Shown in pieces: positions 1-7,982 of a DNA stretch of 64,000 nt. The DNA is from Paenibacillus sp. HGH0039 (GTDB lineage Bacteria; Bacillota; Bacilli; Paenibacillales; NBRC-103111): contig NZ_KE150412.1 in the NCBI RefSeq assembly GCF_000411255.1, positions 213,053-277,052 on the forward strand. Direction: 5' to 3'. The notes below the pieces were generated by a model. That model had not been told where the DNA came from. It did no database searches and saw only the letters and a program-made list of their open reading frames with translations. How positions within the stretch are numbered: the first letter of the stretch is position 1; each line of letters starts with the position of its first letter. Made by a program: the position numbers and the translations under genes.

Positions 1-1217
1 AGGCTTCGGGCCTTTTTCAGCTGTTCGGAATTGTGGGCAGAGACTAACACAAAGAGCTTATAGGTGTTTTTAAAGGCTCCCGAAGCCTTGCAGAAATTGT
101 ATAGATCGATTTCGACCGGTAAATCGCGGGTCACTTCCGAGAGATCGTTTACGTAATCTTCATAATTTAGATCCGCCCTGGAATTAAACACCAGCACCCT
201 GCTTTCGACAAACTCATAACGCTTCTTCTGTTCGATAACCAGAGGAAGAATATAGGTGACCTGAGTGAGCCTGGCGTTAATCTCGATAACCGGAATCAGT
301 TCTCCATTCGTATCGATGATCGAATCGATCCCAAGCACGCCGGTGTACCCCATCTGCCGTATCAGTTCTCCTGCCCGCAAAATTTCTTCGCGATATTCGG
401 CCGCTTCCGTTTGCGATAAGGCAGGCGTGAAATTCGTTCCTTTGTAGACACCGTTCGGGTCTACGATTTGCTCGGTGACGGCCAGCAGATGGACTTCATA
501 TTCGGAAATGAAAAGCTGAGACGTCAAGCTGAGACGGTGGGGATGCCAGCCTTCCAGGAGCAGGTCGACGTTTGTCTGGCGGTTTCGAATATAATTCAGC
601 AAAAAACGGAAATTCCGTTCGTTGTCGATGACTTTGAGACCTTTACCCGACGAACCGTATGGAACTTTTAACACGCATTTGGAAAAGCCGGCGGAAATGA
701 GCTGATCGTAGGCATGCTCCAAGCTCTCGATATCGCTGCAGAAATAACCGGTTGTGACGTTGAACCCGTTCTTCTCCATAAGTCTTCTCGTGTTGAACTT
801 GTGGTTGATTTCCCGGCAGACCGCCAAATCCGGCGCAAGGATATCCATGTGCGGATACCGCCGCTTCAGCTCAAGCAGATGATCCGAAACGATGAACGGG
901 ATAACCGTATAACGCGCCAGGTCAGGCACTTGCGAAAGTTCGTCGCAACAAATTATCGACGGCAAGGAGAGGCGGCGCTCTTTCCAATAATCGAGAAAGG
1001 CTTGCTCCGGCATCGTATGAAAAAATACCGTGTCCTGCGGCCTCGCCAGAAAGAGAAGCTGCTGCTCCTGCTGCACGACAATCTTCTCGGATTGAGGGTC
1101 CTTGACGGAGGGAAAGTAATTCGACGCCTGGCTGTCCTGGTCTTCGCCGATATTCATGTACCACAGGATTTGTTTGCCGTTCAGACGATAATAATCCAGC
1201 GGATGAGTGAACTTCAT
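1..1217 (-). CDS. btrJ: BtrJ-like ATP-grasp gamma-glutamyl/ACP ligase (C-terminus cut by window edge)
   Basis: ATP-grasp ligase of the butirosin side-chain pathway. The characterised BtrJ charges L-Glu onto the carrier protein BtrI and later adds a second, protecting gamma-Glu. About 405 codons are visible and the frame is still open at base 1, so the C-terminus is missing. Reading the minus strand gives a start MKFTHPLDYY, an ATP-grasp glycine loop PYGSSGKG near residues 186-193, a probable catalytic lysine just before it (VLKVP), and a metal-binding IEINAR near 311-316. The ATG at 1217 overlaps the TGA of btrI (ATGA), so the two are translationally coupled. The next expected cluster genes (btrK, btrO, btrV and others) would lie before base 1. 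Identity rests on motifs, position next to btrI and my memory of the cluster order. Confidence 0.92.
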   Translation of the reverse strand, partial: MKFTHPLDYYRLNGKQILWYMNIGEDQDSQASNYFPSVKDPQSEKIVVQQEQQLLFLARPQDTVFFHTMPEQAFLDYWKERRLSLPSIICCDELSQVPDLARYTVIPFIVSDHLLELKRRYPHMDILAPDLAVCREINHKFNTRRLMEKNGFNVTTGYFCSDIESLEHAYDQLISAGFSKCVLKVPYGSSGKGLKVIDNERNFRFLLNYIRNRQTNVDLLLEGWHPHRLSLTSQLFISEYEVHLLAVTEQIVDPNGVYKGTNFTPALSQTEAAEYREEILRAGELIRQMGYTGVLGIDSIIDTNGELIPVIEINARLTQVTYILPLVIEQKKRYEFVESRVLVFNSRADLNYEDYVNDLSEVTRDLPVEIDLYNFCKASGAFKNTYKLFVLVSAHNSEQLKKARS

Positions 1218-1477
1218 AAGGTTCCCTCAAGTTTATCCGTCACATGTTCCGTAATTTTCCGCACCGTCGAAAAATTTTCTACGATCAGTTCGTCGTCGTT
1301 AAACGTGATACCGAATTGGCTTTCCAAACTGACGATCAGATTCACGGCGGTTACCGAGTCCAACCCAAGCAGAAACAAATCGGTTTCCGGGGTAATGGAT
1401 TCCTTCGTCTGTAGAATTTCATTCACACAGGATACAATTTGAGCGGTCCGAACATTTTCCTGAGTTTCTAAAGACAT
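1214..1477 (-). CDS. btrI: BtrI acyl carrier protein for AHBA assembly
   Basis: An 87-residue acyl carrier protein on which the (S)-4-amino-2-hydroxybutyrate (AHBA) side chain of butirosin is built. The phosphopantetheine site is Ser41 in LGLDSVTAV, the classic DSL/DSV carrier motif. The open frame extends further upstream, but the ATG at 1477 is preceded by AGAAGGAG at good spacing and gives the 87-residue length known for BtrI. In the known pathway Glu is loaded by BtrJ, decarboxylated by BtrK to gamma-aminobutyryl-BtrI, gamma-glutamylated by BtrJ and hydroxylated by BtrO/BtrV. The stop overlaps the btrJ start by 4 bases, and btrH ends 68 bases upstream. Confidence 0.95.
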   Translation of the reverse strand: MSLETQENVRTAQIVSCVNEILQTKESITPETDLFLLGLDSVTAVNLIVSLESQFGITFNDDELIVENFSTVRKITEHVTDKLEGTL

Positions 1478-1545
1478 CGCATTCAACTCCTTCTGTAATG
1501 GATGACGGTTTCCGCACAGCGGTTTATCCGCTTTTGGTGCCGTAA

Positions 1546-2454
1546 CTAGCCGTAACGACTCTTTAGCTTCCGCATAAAGTCGTCCTCTTGCTCTCTTAAT
1601 TGCTGAATCTTGCAAGCTGCGCCGTCCCAGTCGATCTGTTTGGCGATCATGTATCGCCTGACGATGGTCGCGATATGGTTAGCGAGTTGATGATTGCGGA
1701 TAAGGAGGCCGACTTCCTCCGGGGCATCCTCTATATAATGAAGAAACTTGGAGAAAACATGCCGGGATGCGGCGATTAAACGTAAACCGTGATCCATCGA
1801 GATCAGCCGGTTTTCCTCGTAATCACGCATATCGAGCAGCACCCGGTCGTAGAAGATATAGTCGTCCTCAAAGGCTTGCAGCCACTGCCGGAACAAGGCC
1901 AGATCTTCTTCTTTGTTTTCCCGCATTTCCTCGTCGTTAAGTTCCAGAACCAACAATGTCCGCATCTGCCCGGACAGACTGTCGAAAGCCGCTTCCAAAT
2001 GCGCAGCCGGCAAATATCCGTAGAGCCCGTCCCAATCTTCCACGTAGTATGCCTTGTTCTCACCGTCATATCCCGTGACGACAAGCGAATGAGTGGAATG
2101 AATGGCATGGAAGGCTTCCTTCCGGTAAGGCAGATAATACTCGTCCCCCCATACGAAAACGAGTTTATGCCGGGCCAGCAAATCCTTTAAACAATCCAAA
2201 GCCTGGCTGAAGTCGGGAAAAGAAGTCCGAACAGGCATAATTCCTTTTCTTAGTAAATCATCGTCGGAAAAAGAAGGCTCCGAATACTTCCACTTGCTCT
2301 TATTTTCGATAAAGATCTGACGGTAAATTTCCGCTGTACTTTGATAACTGTTATAAAATAGAGGGATGACGGGGACCCGTTTTGAGTCCAAGTACGCGAT
2401 TATTTGCGATTTTCTGCAATCGAAAAATTTCTCATCATAACGAGTGAGGCACAT
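1546..2454 (-). CDS. btrH: BtrH acyltransferase, side chain to ribostamycin
   Basis: A 302-residue protein of the BtrH family. The characterised enzyme moves gamma-Glu-AHBA from the BtrI carrier to the C1 amine of the 2-deoxystreptamine ring of ribostamycin or xylostasin. The family has a papain-like arrangement. Candidate catalytic residues seen here are Cys13 (FFDCRKSQ), His122 (HSTHSLVVTGYD) and an acidic residue in YYVEDWDG near 137-142. The C-terminal ~100 residues are helical and charged. The start at 2454 has GAGGAG upstream and overlaps the 3' end of btrG by 20 bases, which suggests coupled translation. Confidence 0.93.
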   Translation of the reverse strand: MCLTRYDEKFFDCRKSQIIAYLDSKRVPVIPLFYNSYQSTAEIYRQIFIENKSKWKYSEPSFSDDDLLRKGIMPVRTSFPDFSQALDCLKDLLARHKLVFVWGDEYYLPYRKEAFHAIHSTHSLVVTGYDGENKAYYVEDWDGLYGYLPAAHLEAAFDSLSGQMRTLLVLELNDEEMRENKEEDLALFRQWLQAFEDDYIFYDRVLLDMRDYEENRLISMDHGLRLIAASRHVFSKFLHYIEDAPEEVGLLIRNHQLANHIATIVRRYMIAKQIDWDGAACKIQQLREQEDDFMRKLKSRYG

Positions 2455-2854
2455 CTTGCTTCTCCTCTATTCCGGAAGCATGCTGCAACCGGTATTGTTT
2501 CCAGTCGGAAAACCTTGTTTCCAGGTAATCGTCCCGGTTGTAAACATACGTCCAACCCAGGTGTGTTCCGCCGCTCTCGTTTACTTGGCATTCGATTCGG
2601 TCAAATAAGTTTCTTGTATCCCCGGGACCGAAATACTCTTCCAGCTCATCTATCCGTTTCAGCGTTTCTTCCGAGACTTCATACCACTCGCCCGCCACCA
2701 GCTGATTGTCCAGCAATAAGCCGGGGTAACCGTTGCCGGTATCAACCAAGGAGCCGGTTATGCTGGCCTTTCGTGAAAGCAGGGTGGCTTCTTTCATATA
2801 CTTGTGATTGTTTTCTCCCTCACGCAGGGTCCCGTAGACAAATAATTTGGGCAT
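2435..2854 (-). CDS. btrG: BtrG gamma-glutamyl cyclotransferase
   Basis: A 139-residue gamma-glutamylcyclotransferase (AIG2/GGCT-like fold). It removes the protecting gamma-Glu from gamma-Glu-butirosin as pyroglutamate, the last step of the pathway. Seen here are the substrate-binding loop VYGTLREG at residues 6-13 and the family IDELEEYFG segment, where Glu72 is the expected catalytic acid/base. Length is typical of the family. The ATG at 2854 follows AAAGGGGAG. It overlaps btrH downstream and lies 67 bases after btrF. Confidence 0.93.
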   Translation of the reverse strand: MPKLFVYGTLREGENNHKYMKEATLLSRKASITGSLVDTGNGYPGLLLDNQLVAGEWYEVSEETLKRIDELEEYFGPGDTRNLFDRIECQVNESGGTHLGWTYVYNRDDYLETRFSDWKQYRLQHASGIEEKQDVPHSL

Positions 2855-2921
2855 GAAAATTCTCCCCTTTAAACGGCTTTGGTAAAAGCTTTCGTCCAGC
2901 TAATCATCGCCTTGAACTCCC

Positions 2922-3620
2922 TTACAGGGGCATGCGGTTTCCAAGATGATCGACGATGTTGAAATCAACCTCATTCCCGAGTGATTCCGTGAGGCGTTCG
3001 TACAAATGCCGGGCGATTTCACCGGGTTCGTAAGGGGCGTCCTCTCCCCCCATTTCGGTTTTCATCCAGCCGGGGTGAACCGCAAGGACCTTAAAGTTCT
3101 CCGGCTTCAGTTCTCTCTCCAGCATACGGGTAAACATATTAAGAGCCGCTTTGGAGATACAATAACCGTATGTTTTCAAAGGAAGTTCGGAAATGCTTCC
3201 GGCCTCGGAGCTGATATTAAGAATGCTTTTGACCGCGCTGCTTTCCATCATAGGCTTGAGGTATTTGATAATGGCCATCGGACCCAAAACGTTCGTTTTC
3301 CACGTTTCTTCGAAATCCGCGATGTCCACTTCCTGGATCATTTTGCATCGTATGCCTTCACGGGCCGCATTATTGATAATCGCGTCAAGCTTTGGCGTCA
3401 CGGCGGTAATCAGGGAATAAGCCTGCCGGATTGAATCCTGGCTGCTTACATCCACGGGAATGATGCTCAGCTCTTCCTTGTACTTGGTTTTTAACGGGAG
3501 CAGCTGCTCGGCTCTGTTCATGTTTCTCACTCCGGCAAGAACGTGATGGCCCCGTTCCAGAAAAACCTCACAAAGACTCAGTCCCAGCCCGCGGTTCGCG
3601 CCGGTTATTAAAACGATCAT
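2922..3620 (-). CDS. btrF: BtrF short-chain dehydrogenase/reductase (C3'' epimerisation)
   Basis: A 232-residue classical SDR. The Rossmann motif TGANRGLG is at 6-13, NNAA at 83-86, the catalytic Ser138 in NISSEAG and a YxxxK pair at Tyr153/Lys157. As I recall the literature, BtrE (NAD-dependent dehydrogenase) and BtrF (NADPH-dependent reductase) together invert C3'' of the ribose, turning ribostamycin into xylostasin and giving butirosin A rather than B. The sequence shows the SDR fold; the substrate is from that knowledge plus adjacency to btrE (11 bases away). A GGGGGAAG ribosome site precedes the ATG at 3620. Confidence 0.9.
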   Translation of the reverse strand: MIVLITGANRGLGLSLCEVFLERGHHVLAGVRNMNRAEQLLPLKTKYKEELSIIPVDVSSQDSIRQAYSLITAVTPKLDAIINNAAREGIRCKMIQEVDIADFEETWKTNVLGPMAIIKYLKPMMESSAVKSILNISSEAGSISELPLKTYGYCISKAALNMFTRMLERELKPENFKVLAVHPGWMKTEMGGEDAPYEPGEIARHLYERLTESLGNEVDFNIVDHLGNRMPL

Positions 3621-3631
3621 GGGCTTCCCCC

Positions 3632-4681
3632 TTAAGAGTAGGTCAGAACGACCTGCAGAACTTCATGCGGATGTTTATCGATCATTTCGTAGGCTTTCGG
3701 CGCATCGCCGAACGGAATCCGGTGGCTGATCAGGTTACGGAGCTTCAGCTTGAGCAGCAGATCTTTCCCGATATTCCTTCTTCTCGCATCGTTATACATA
3801 TGGCTGATGGAAGGGTCGATCCCGAGGGTTTGCGAAGCGCGGATCGTAATCCGGTTCTGGTGAAATTCTTCGGAAAGATTCAGCACCGATTGCCCGCCCT
3901 GATACCAGCCTACGGCTGTAATTACCGTGTCCGGCGCCGCTATGCGAATCGCCTGATTTAAAGCCGTCGAATGACCGGATACTTCAAAGACGGCATCGGC
4001 ACCCCGGTTATTCGTAATCTCTCTGATTTCCTTGGCGACATCCGTCCGATTCGGATTAAACACATGGTCGATTTCAACTTCCCTGGCGATGTTCAGTCTG
4101 TTCTCAAGCGGGTCCACTCCGACGACTGTGGCGCCGGACAGTTTAGCTAATTGAGCGATTAACTGCCCGACTACACCGAGTCCCGATACGACGACAACGT
4201 CCCCGATTTTAATTCTCGTGTCCAATACAGCGTTATAAGCCGTCATCAGGTTTGTGTAGAAGATGCCGAGCTCAGGCTCCAGCTTTTGGGGAAGTTTAAA
4301 GATCTTTTTGTGATGCTTGCACACGATCGTTTGATGCCTGCCGTGGGAAAACACGATATCTCCGACCGAAAATCCTTCGACATCGGCTCCAACTTCAATA
4401 ATTTTCCCTACGTTCGAATACCCGATAAACCAGGCGTCGTCCTCGCAGCTCCGGATCGGATATTTAACTTTGTGCTCTTCGGCCAGGTCCTCGAACAACC
4501 GGGTTTCGGAATCCATGTCTCTTGTGAAATAGGGAGCGATTCCTCTGTAAGCTCCCATTTCCGTTCCGTGACTGATCCCCGAATAGAGGGACTGTATCCG
4601 GCATTCGCCGCTTTTTAACGGCAATTCTTCTGCCGTTTCCACGATTAATCGACTTGGACCCGTGTACGTTAAAATCTCCAT
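3632..4681 (-). CDS. btrE: BtrE medium-chain alcohol dehydrogenase (C3'' oxidation)
   Basis: A 349-residue MDR/alcohol dehydrogenase. The open frame is longer, but the ATG at 4681 (MEILTYTGPS) sits behind AAAAGGAGTG and gives the family length. The Rossmann glycine motif VVSGLGVVGQ is near 160. The segment where MDR enzymes carry the catalytic-zinc Cys reads YSGISHGTE, so that cysteine is absent. The family also includes NeoA, which oxidises the deoxyinosamine intermediate in the Streptomyces neomycin pathway; here that step belongs to BtrN. Published work as I recall it assigns BtrE to NAD-dependent oxidation at C3'' of the pentose, partnered with BtrF. Confidence 0.9.
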   Translation of the reverse strand: MEILTYTGPSRLIVETAEELPLKSGECRIQSLYSGISHGTEMGAYRGIAPYFTRDMDSETRLFEDLAEEHKVKYPIRSCEDDAWFIGYSNVGKIIEVGADVEGFSVGDIVFSHGRHQTIVCKHHKKIFKLPQKLEPELGIFYTNLMTAYNAVLDTRIKIGDVVVVSGLGVVGQLIAQLAKLSGATVVGVDPLENRLNIAREVEIDHVFNPNRTDVAKEIREITNNRGADAVFEVSGHSTALNQAIRIAAPDTVITAVGWYQGGQSVLNLSEEFHQNRITIRASQTLGIDPSISHMYNDARRRNIGKDLLLKLKLRNLISHRIPFGDAPKAYEMIDKHPHEVLQVVLTYS

Positions 4682-4704
4682 GGTAAGCACTCCTTTTCTT
4701 TGTG

Positions 4705-5532
4705 TCAGGTTTGAAGCGGTTCGGAACTTATTGCCCGGAATACCCGCCAAACCTGAGTATCCGTTCCTTGTATCCAAAATAGCTCGGCTTCGCTAAGGAT
4801 ATCGCCATTATTGATTTTCGTTTCCGCCTCCTCGCCGAACAATCCGAGCAGCTGCGTTTTGTATTCCAATACAGCGGCTCTTTTTACCGGCGTGTAGACG
4901 CTGTTTCTCAATTCCAATTGACGCCATCCGTCCTGTAAAAACTCATTGTACTGCTGCCAGTACGGAAATTCGGAATAGAAAAGCACCGGATACCCTTGCG
5001 ACATCAGCCTCAACCCGGCTTTGGTCAGCAACTGGTGATCGACATGTTTGGAGATGGCGGGAAATACCCAGGTGAATTTCCGGGCAAGATCGCAGGACTG
5101 CAAATATTTTTCGATTTTAGGCAGGAAAATGTCTTCGTCCTGTTTGTCCGGAAGGCCGAATAAGTCTTCCTCCGTCCGGTAATAAGGCTGCCCCTTATTT
5201 TCCCTGTAGATGGCATCCGGAAAGGACAGTACTTCAACCTGTACACCGGCAAGATGCCGGAAAGCCTGCTGATCCTCCTGAAGGCGGCGCGCCACGAGTA
5301 TGGACAAGTGGTCGCCCTCTATTTCATCCTCGAACAGTCCCAAATCCTCGGCCGCATACTGTCTGGCAATCTCGCCGGGCTGAAAGCGAACCGACGGGCA
5401 GCCCCCGAATACGGTCAGCACCTTGCAGGTGTGCCCCTGATTCACCAGTTCCATTAAAGTCGAGGCGCACGACAAAATGACATCATCGAAGTGAGGCGAG
5501 ATAAACATAAAAGCACGCTTATCCTGATTCAT
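4705..5532 (-). CDS. btrD: BtrD PIG-L family N-acetylparomamine deacetylase
   Basis: A 275-residue zinc-dependent deacetylase of the PIG-L/LmbE family. It removes the acetyl group from 2'-N-acetylparomamine, the GlcNAc-derived product of BtrM. The metal-site motif SPHFDD lies at residues 12-17 (the catalytic PHxDD signature), and a second His cluster is in SKHVDHQLL near 162-170. Start at 5532 is 2 bases after the btrC stop, with GGGAAGGG upstream, so it is tightly coupled to btrC. An early literature assignment as a nucleotidyltransferase was revised to deacetylase; the motif seen here agrees with the revision. Confidence 0.93.
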   Translation of the reverse strand: MNQDKRAFMFISPHFDDVILSCASTLMELVNQGHTCKVLTVFGGCPSVRFQPGEIARQYAAEDLGLFEDEIEGDHLSILVARRLQEDQQAFRHLAGVQVEVLSFPDAIYRENKGQPYYRTEEDLFGLPDKQDEDIFLPKIEKYLQSCDLARKFTWVFPAISKHVDHQLLTKAGLRLMSQGYPVLFYSEFPYWQQYNEFLQDGWRQLELRNSVYTPVKRAAVLEYKTQLLGLFGEEAETKINNGDILSEAELFWIQGTDTQVWRVFRAISSEPLQT

Positions 5533-5534
5533 TC

Positions 5535-6641
5535 TTACAGCCCTTCCCGGATCACTTCTTTTATGAGCGTTTTTCTGACAGGGGTAAGCAGGGATTGGTT
5601 ATACACCGCCGGTTTCCCTACTCCGCTAAGTAAAATCATGCCCAAATTATCCTCATCCAGCTTAATGTAGCCTCTCTTGTTATCGTGGATTAAATAATGG
5701 AAGATCGAATCCGGGTCCGATTTGAGCGGAATATCCTGCAAAGCCCCTATTTTATTTAAAAGCCAGTAATGTGCGGACACGTCATGCTCGGACATCAGGT
5801 TCATCCGGTTCGCTATTTTAGCGGCGTAAATCATGCCCACTGCAATGGCTTCTCCGTGAGTGATTCCTCCCTGCTCGGCAAGCTCGATCGCATGACCGAT
5901 CGTATGGCCGTATTCAAAGATCAGGCCCTTCTTTTTCTCGTAAATATCTTCGCTTAATACCGACATTTTGGCCGAAATGCAGAAGTTAATAAACGTCTCC
6001 AACTGCTTCGGAGAATACACATTGGTTGAATTTAAGTCATCCTCTGTAAATTCTTTGTTATCGTTTTCCAGGATGAGCATATTTTTAACCAGCTCGCACA
6101 TTCCCGCTTTCACCTGACGGGGCGGCGACTCCGACAAGATTCGGGTATCGGCGAACACGAAGCGGGGCGGATAATAAAAGCCGACCAGGTTCTTTCCGCT
6201 CGTTAAATTAACAGCCTGCTTAATCGAAAGAACCGAATCGGAGGCCGCCAAAAACGTGGTCGGGACGTGAATAAGCGCAATCCCGCGAAACATCATACCG
6301 GCCGCCACTCCGGCCACGTTCCCGGTTAACCCTCCGCCAACCGCTACGATAGCGGTTCTGCGGTTGGCTCCCAGAGCAATTGCCTGCTCTTGCAAATTTG
6401 TCACGGTTGAGAGTGTTTTGTATTCTTCTCCGCCCTGGAAGCGAAGAATATGTACAGGGGCGAGTTTGCCGAAGTACTCGGCGGCATGATGAACAATAGA
6501 GTCCGGTACCCCCGAGTCCGAAATCACGATATATTGATCGAATTCATCCCGGGGAATATAGGATTCAATCGATTCCAGAACTTGTTCGCCGAATGAAAAG
6601 TTAAAACACCGGTCCGCAAAACAAATTTGTGTAGTCGTCAT
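5535..6641 (-). CDS. btrC: BtrC 2-deoxy-scyllo-inosose synthase
   Basis: A 368-residue sugar-phosphate cyclase of the dehydroquinate synthase superfamily. It converts glucose-6-phosphate plus NAD+ to 2-deoxy-scyllo-inosose, the committed step to 2-deoxystreptamine. Seen here: nucleotide motif VGGGLTGNVAG at 101-111, Lys141 (SIKQAV), and likely metal ligands Glu183 (GMCELVKN), His246 (EYGHTIGH) and His262 (THGEA). The frame opens four codons earlier (MEVN), but the ATG at 6641 gives the known 368-residue protein, one base from the btrB stop. The protein is nearly identical to the published B. circulans BtrC as I remember it. Confidence 0.96.
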   Translation of the reverse strand: MTTTQICFADRCFNFSFGEQVLESIESYIPRDEFDQYIVISDSGVPDSIVHHAAEYFGKLAPVHILRFQGGEEYKTLSTVTNLQEQAIALGANRRTAIVAVGGGLTGNVAGVAAGMMFRGIALIHVPTTFLAASDSVLSIKQAVNLTSGKNLVGFYYPPRFVFADTRILSESPPRQVKAGMCELVKNMLILENDNKEFTEDDLNSTNVYSPKQLETFINFCISAKMSVLSEDIYEKKKGLIFEYGHTIGHAIELAEQGGITHGEAIAVGMIYAAKIANRMNLMSEHDVSAHYWLLNKIGALQDIPLKSDPDSIFHYLIHDNKRGYIKLDEDNLGMILLSGVGKPAVYNQSLLTPVRKTLIKEVIREGL

Positions 6642-6642
6642 G

Positions 6643-7941
6643 TTAACCTCCACCGATCAAATTATCGAGAAGTTTGAGCTGTTTCTCATAGGGGAGCAAA
6701 TCCGATGCCCCGTCAATCATGTTCCAAGCGGTCCTGAACGTTTGCTCGGTCGTAACCTCTTTGCCTCTCAGGTGTTTAAATTGCTCCGATAAGACATCGG
6801 TTACGTTCGCAAACCTGCGAAGGAGGTCCACTTGGACGTCTTTGTCCATGCACAGGGAAAGCGACTGATTATCCCCCTCGAATAGAATGAGTCCCTGATT
6901 GAAGGCTTCCCGGTAAAATGCCTCCTCCAGCTCTTCGTCTCCGAATACCAGCTGAAAAATGGAACTTCCGTTGACTTCGATAGGCAAAGCCGACTGAGCG
7001 AACAGCTCCTTTAAGTTCCCGGTCAAGGCATGGCCGTAGAAACGTATCAAATCGTAGCCTTTACCGGTTTCCATTTTTTTCAGCGTTTCCAGGGACGACA
7101 GAATCGGCAGCATCTGGTAGTAGGCCGTGTACGTGTGTTCCTTGGTCTCCGCCATAATTTCGTCCGTACTCACCAGGCATGAAATCCGGTGCCCGTTCGA
7201 CAACCCTTTGGAGAAGACGTACATGTCGGCCTTCTCGGCCGTCACCATCTCGAGCGATGATCCTTGACGGTGCCGGTAGCCTTGTTTCACATCGTCGCAG
7301 CAAACCAGGACTCCGTGTGCCCGGCATATGCCAAGGATTCTCTCTATCGTCGACGCCGATAAATACGTATAGTCCGGCGAGAACAGAACCAGGGCGACTT
7401 GATCCTTGTGCGCCGTTAAGGCGCGTTCCAGCAGCTCGGGGATGAAATAAAACTCAATCACCCCGTCCTCATTCGGTTCCAGCAGGGCCCCCTGCTGCCT
7501 CCACATGGGATCCCAGCCGTGATACCCCGAGCTGAGGACGATTTTCTTGCCGCTGTAATCGCGTGCGGCATACACGGCCGCTCTGCAGGCGGCGGTGCCG
7601 GTCGCGTAGAACGACACTTTCGCATCCGGCAAAGCACTGTCTTTCTTAATCCGTTCGGCCAGCTCGACGATCGGTTTGGACGGACCCGTCACTATTTCCC
7701 GGTCCTGCTCCAGAAAATTCCGCAAAGCGGCGTTGAGGTGAGGATCGTTATGCCCCAATATAATCGAGCCCTTCCCGTTCATCAGGTCGATATAATTGCC
7801 CCCGTTGTAATCGAATAAGTAAGCCCCGCTTCCCCTTGAAAACATTACTCTTTCATTGCGGAAAGGATCGACCGGCGAATCGATATGAGTACCGAGTACA
7901 GCTAGCAGCTTTTCCGAATTTTCAACCAAATCCTGTTTCAT
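6643..7941 (-). CDS. btrB: BtrB class III PLP aminotransferase (6'-amination)
   Basis: A 432-residue fold-type I, class III aminotransferase (glutamate-1-semialdehyde aminotransferase group). In the butirosin and neomycin pathways the BtrB/Neo18 type aminates the 6'-aldehyde that BtrQ/Neo11 forms on paromamine, giving neamine. Landmarks: [14 protein letters not shown] at 115-128, GYHGWD at 139-144, the Asp of DDVKQGYR at 216-223 and the PLP lysine Lys245 in [10 protein letters not shown] chose the ATG at 7941; a GTG four codons upstream (7953) abuts AAGGAG too closely, whereas 7941 lies 11 bases from it. BtrQ is not in the window. Confidence 0.9.
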   Translation of the reverse strand: MKQDLVENSEKLLAVLGTHIDSPVDPFRNERVMFSRGSGAYLFDYNGGNYIDLMNGKGSIILGHNDPHLNAALRNFLEQDREIVTGPSKPIVELAERIKKDSALPDAKVSFYATGTAACRAAVYAARDYSGKKIVLSSGYHGWDPMWRQQGALLEPNEDGVIEFYFIPELLERALTAHKDQVALVLFSPDYTYLSASTIERILGICRAHGVLVCCDDVKQGYRHRQGSSLEMVTAEKADMYVFSKGLSNGHRISCLVSTDEIMAETKEHTYTAYYQMLPILSSLETLKKMETGKGYDLIRFYGHALTGNLKELFAQSALPIEVNGSSIFQLVFGDEELEEAFYREAFNQGLILFEGDNQSLSLCMDKDVQVDLLRRFANVTDVLSEQFKHLRGKEVTTEQTFRTAWNMIDGASDLLPYEKQLKLLDNLIGGG

Positions 7942-7982
7942 TTCAACGCTCACTCCTTAGTCATGACATGCGGTACGGCGGA

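Noticed and set aside
922..1230. Minus-strand frame overlapping the btrJ start
   Set aside because: Out of frame with the ATP-grasp coding sequence, which is continuous to base 1.
714..1442. Long plus-strand open frame (242 codons) across btrJ and btrI
   Set aside because: Antisense to two well-supported genes with strong motifs and coupled starts; its protein has no recognisable features.
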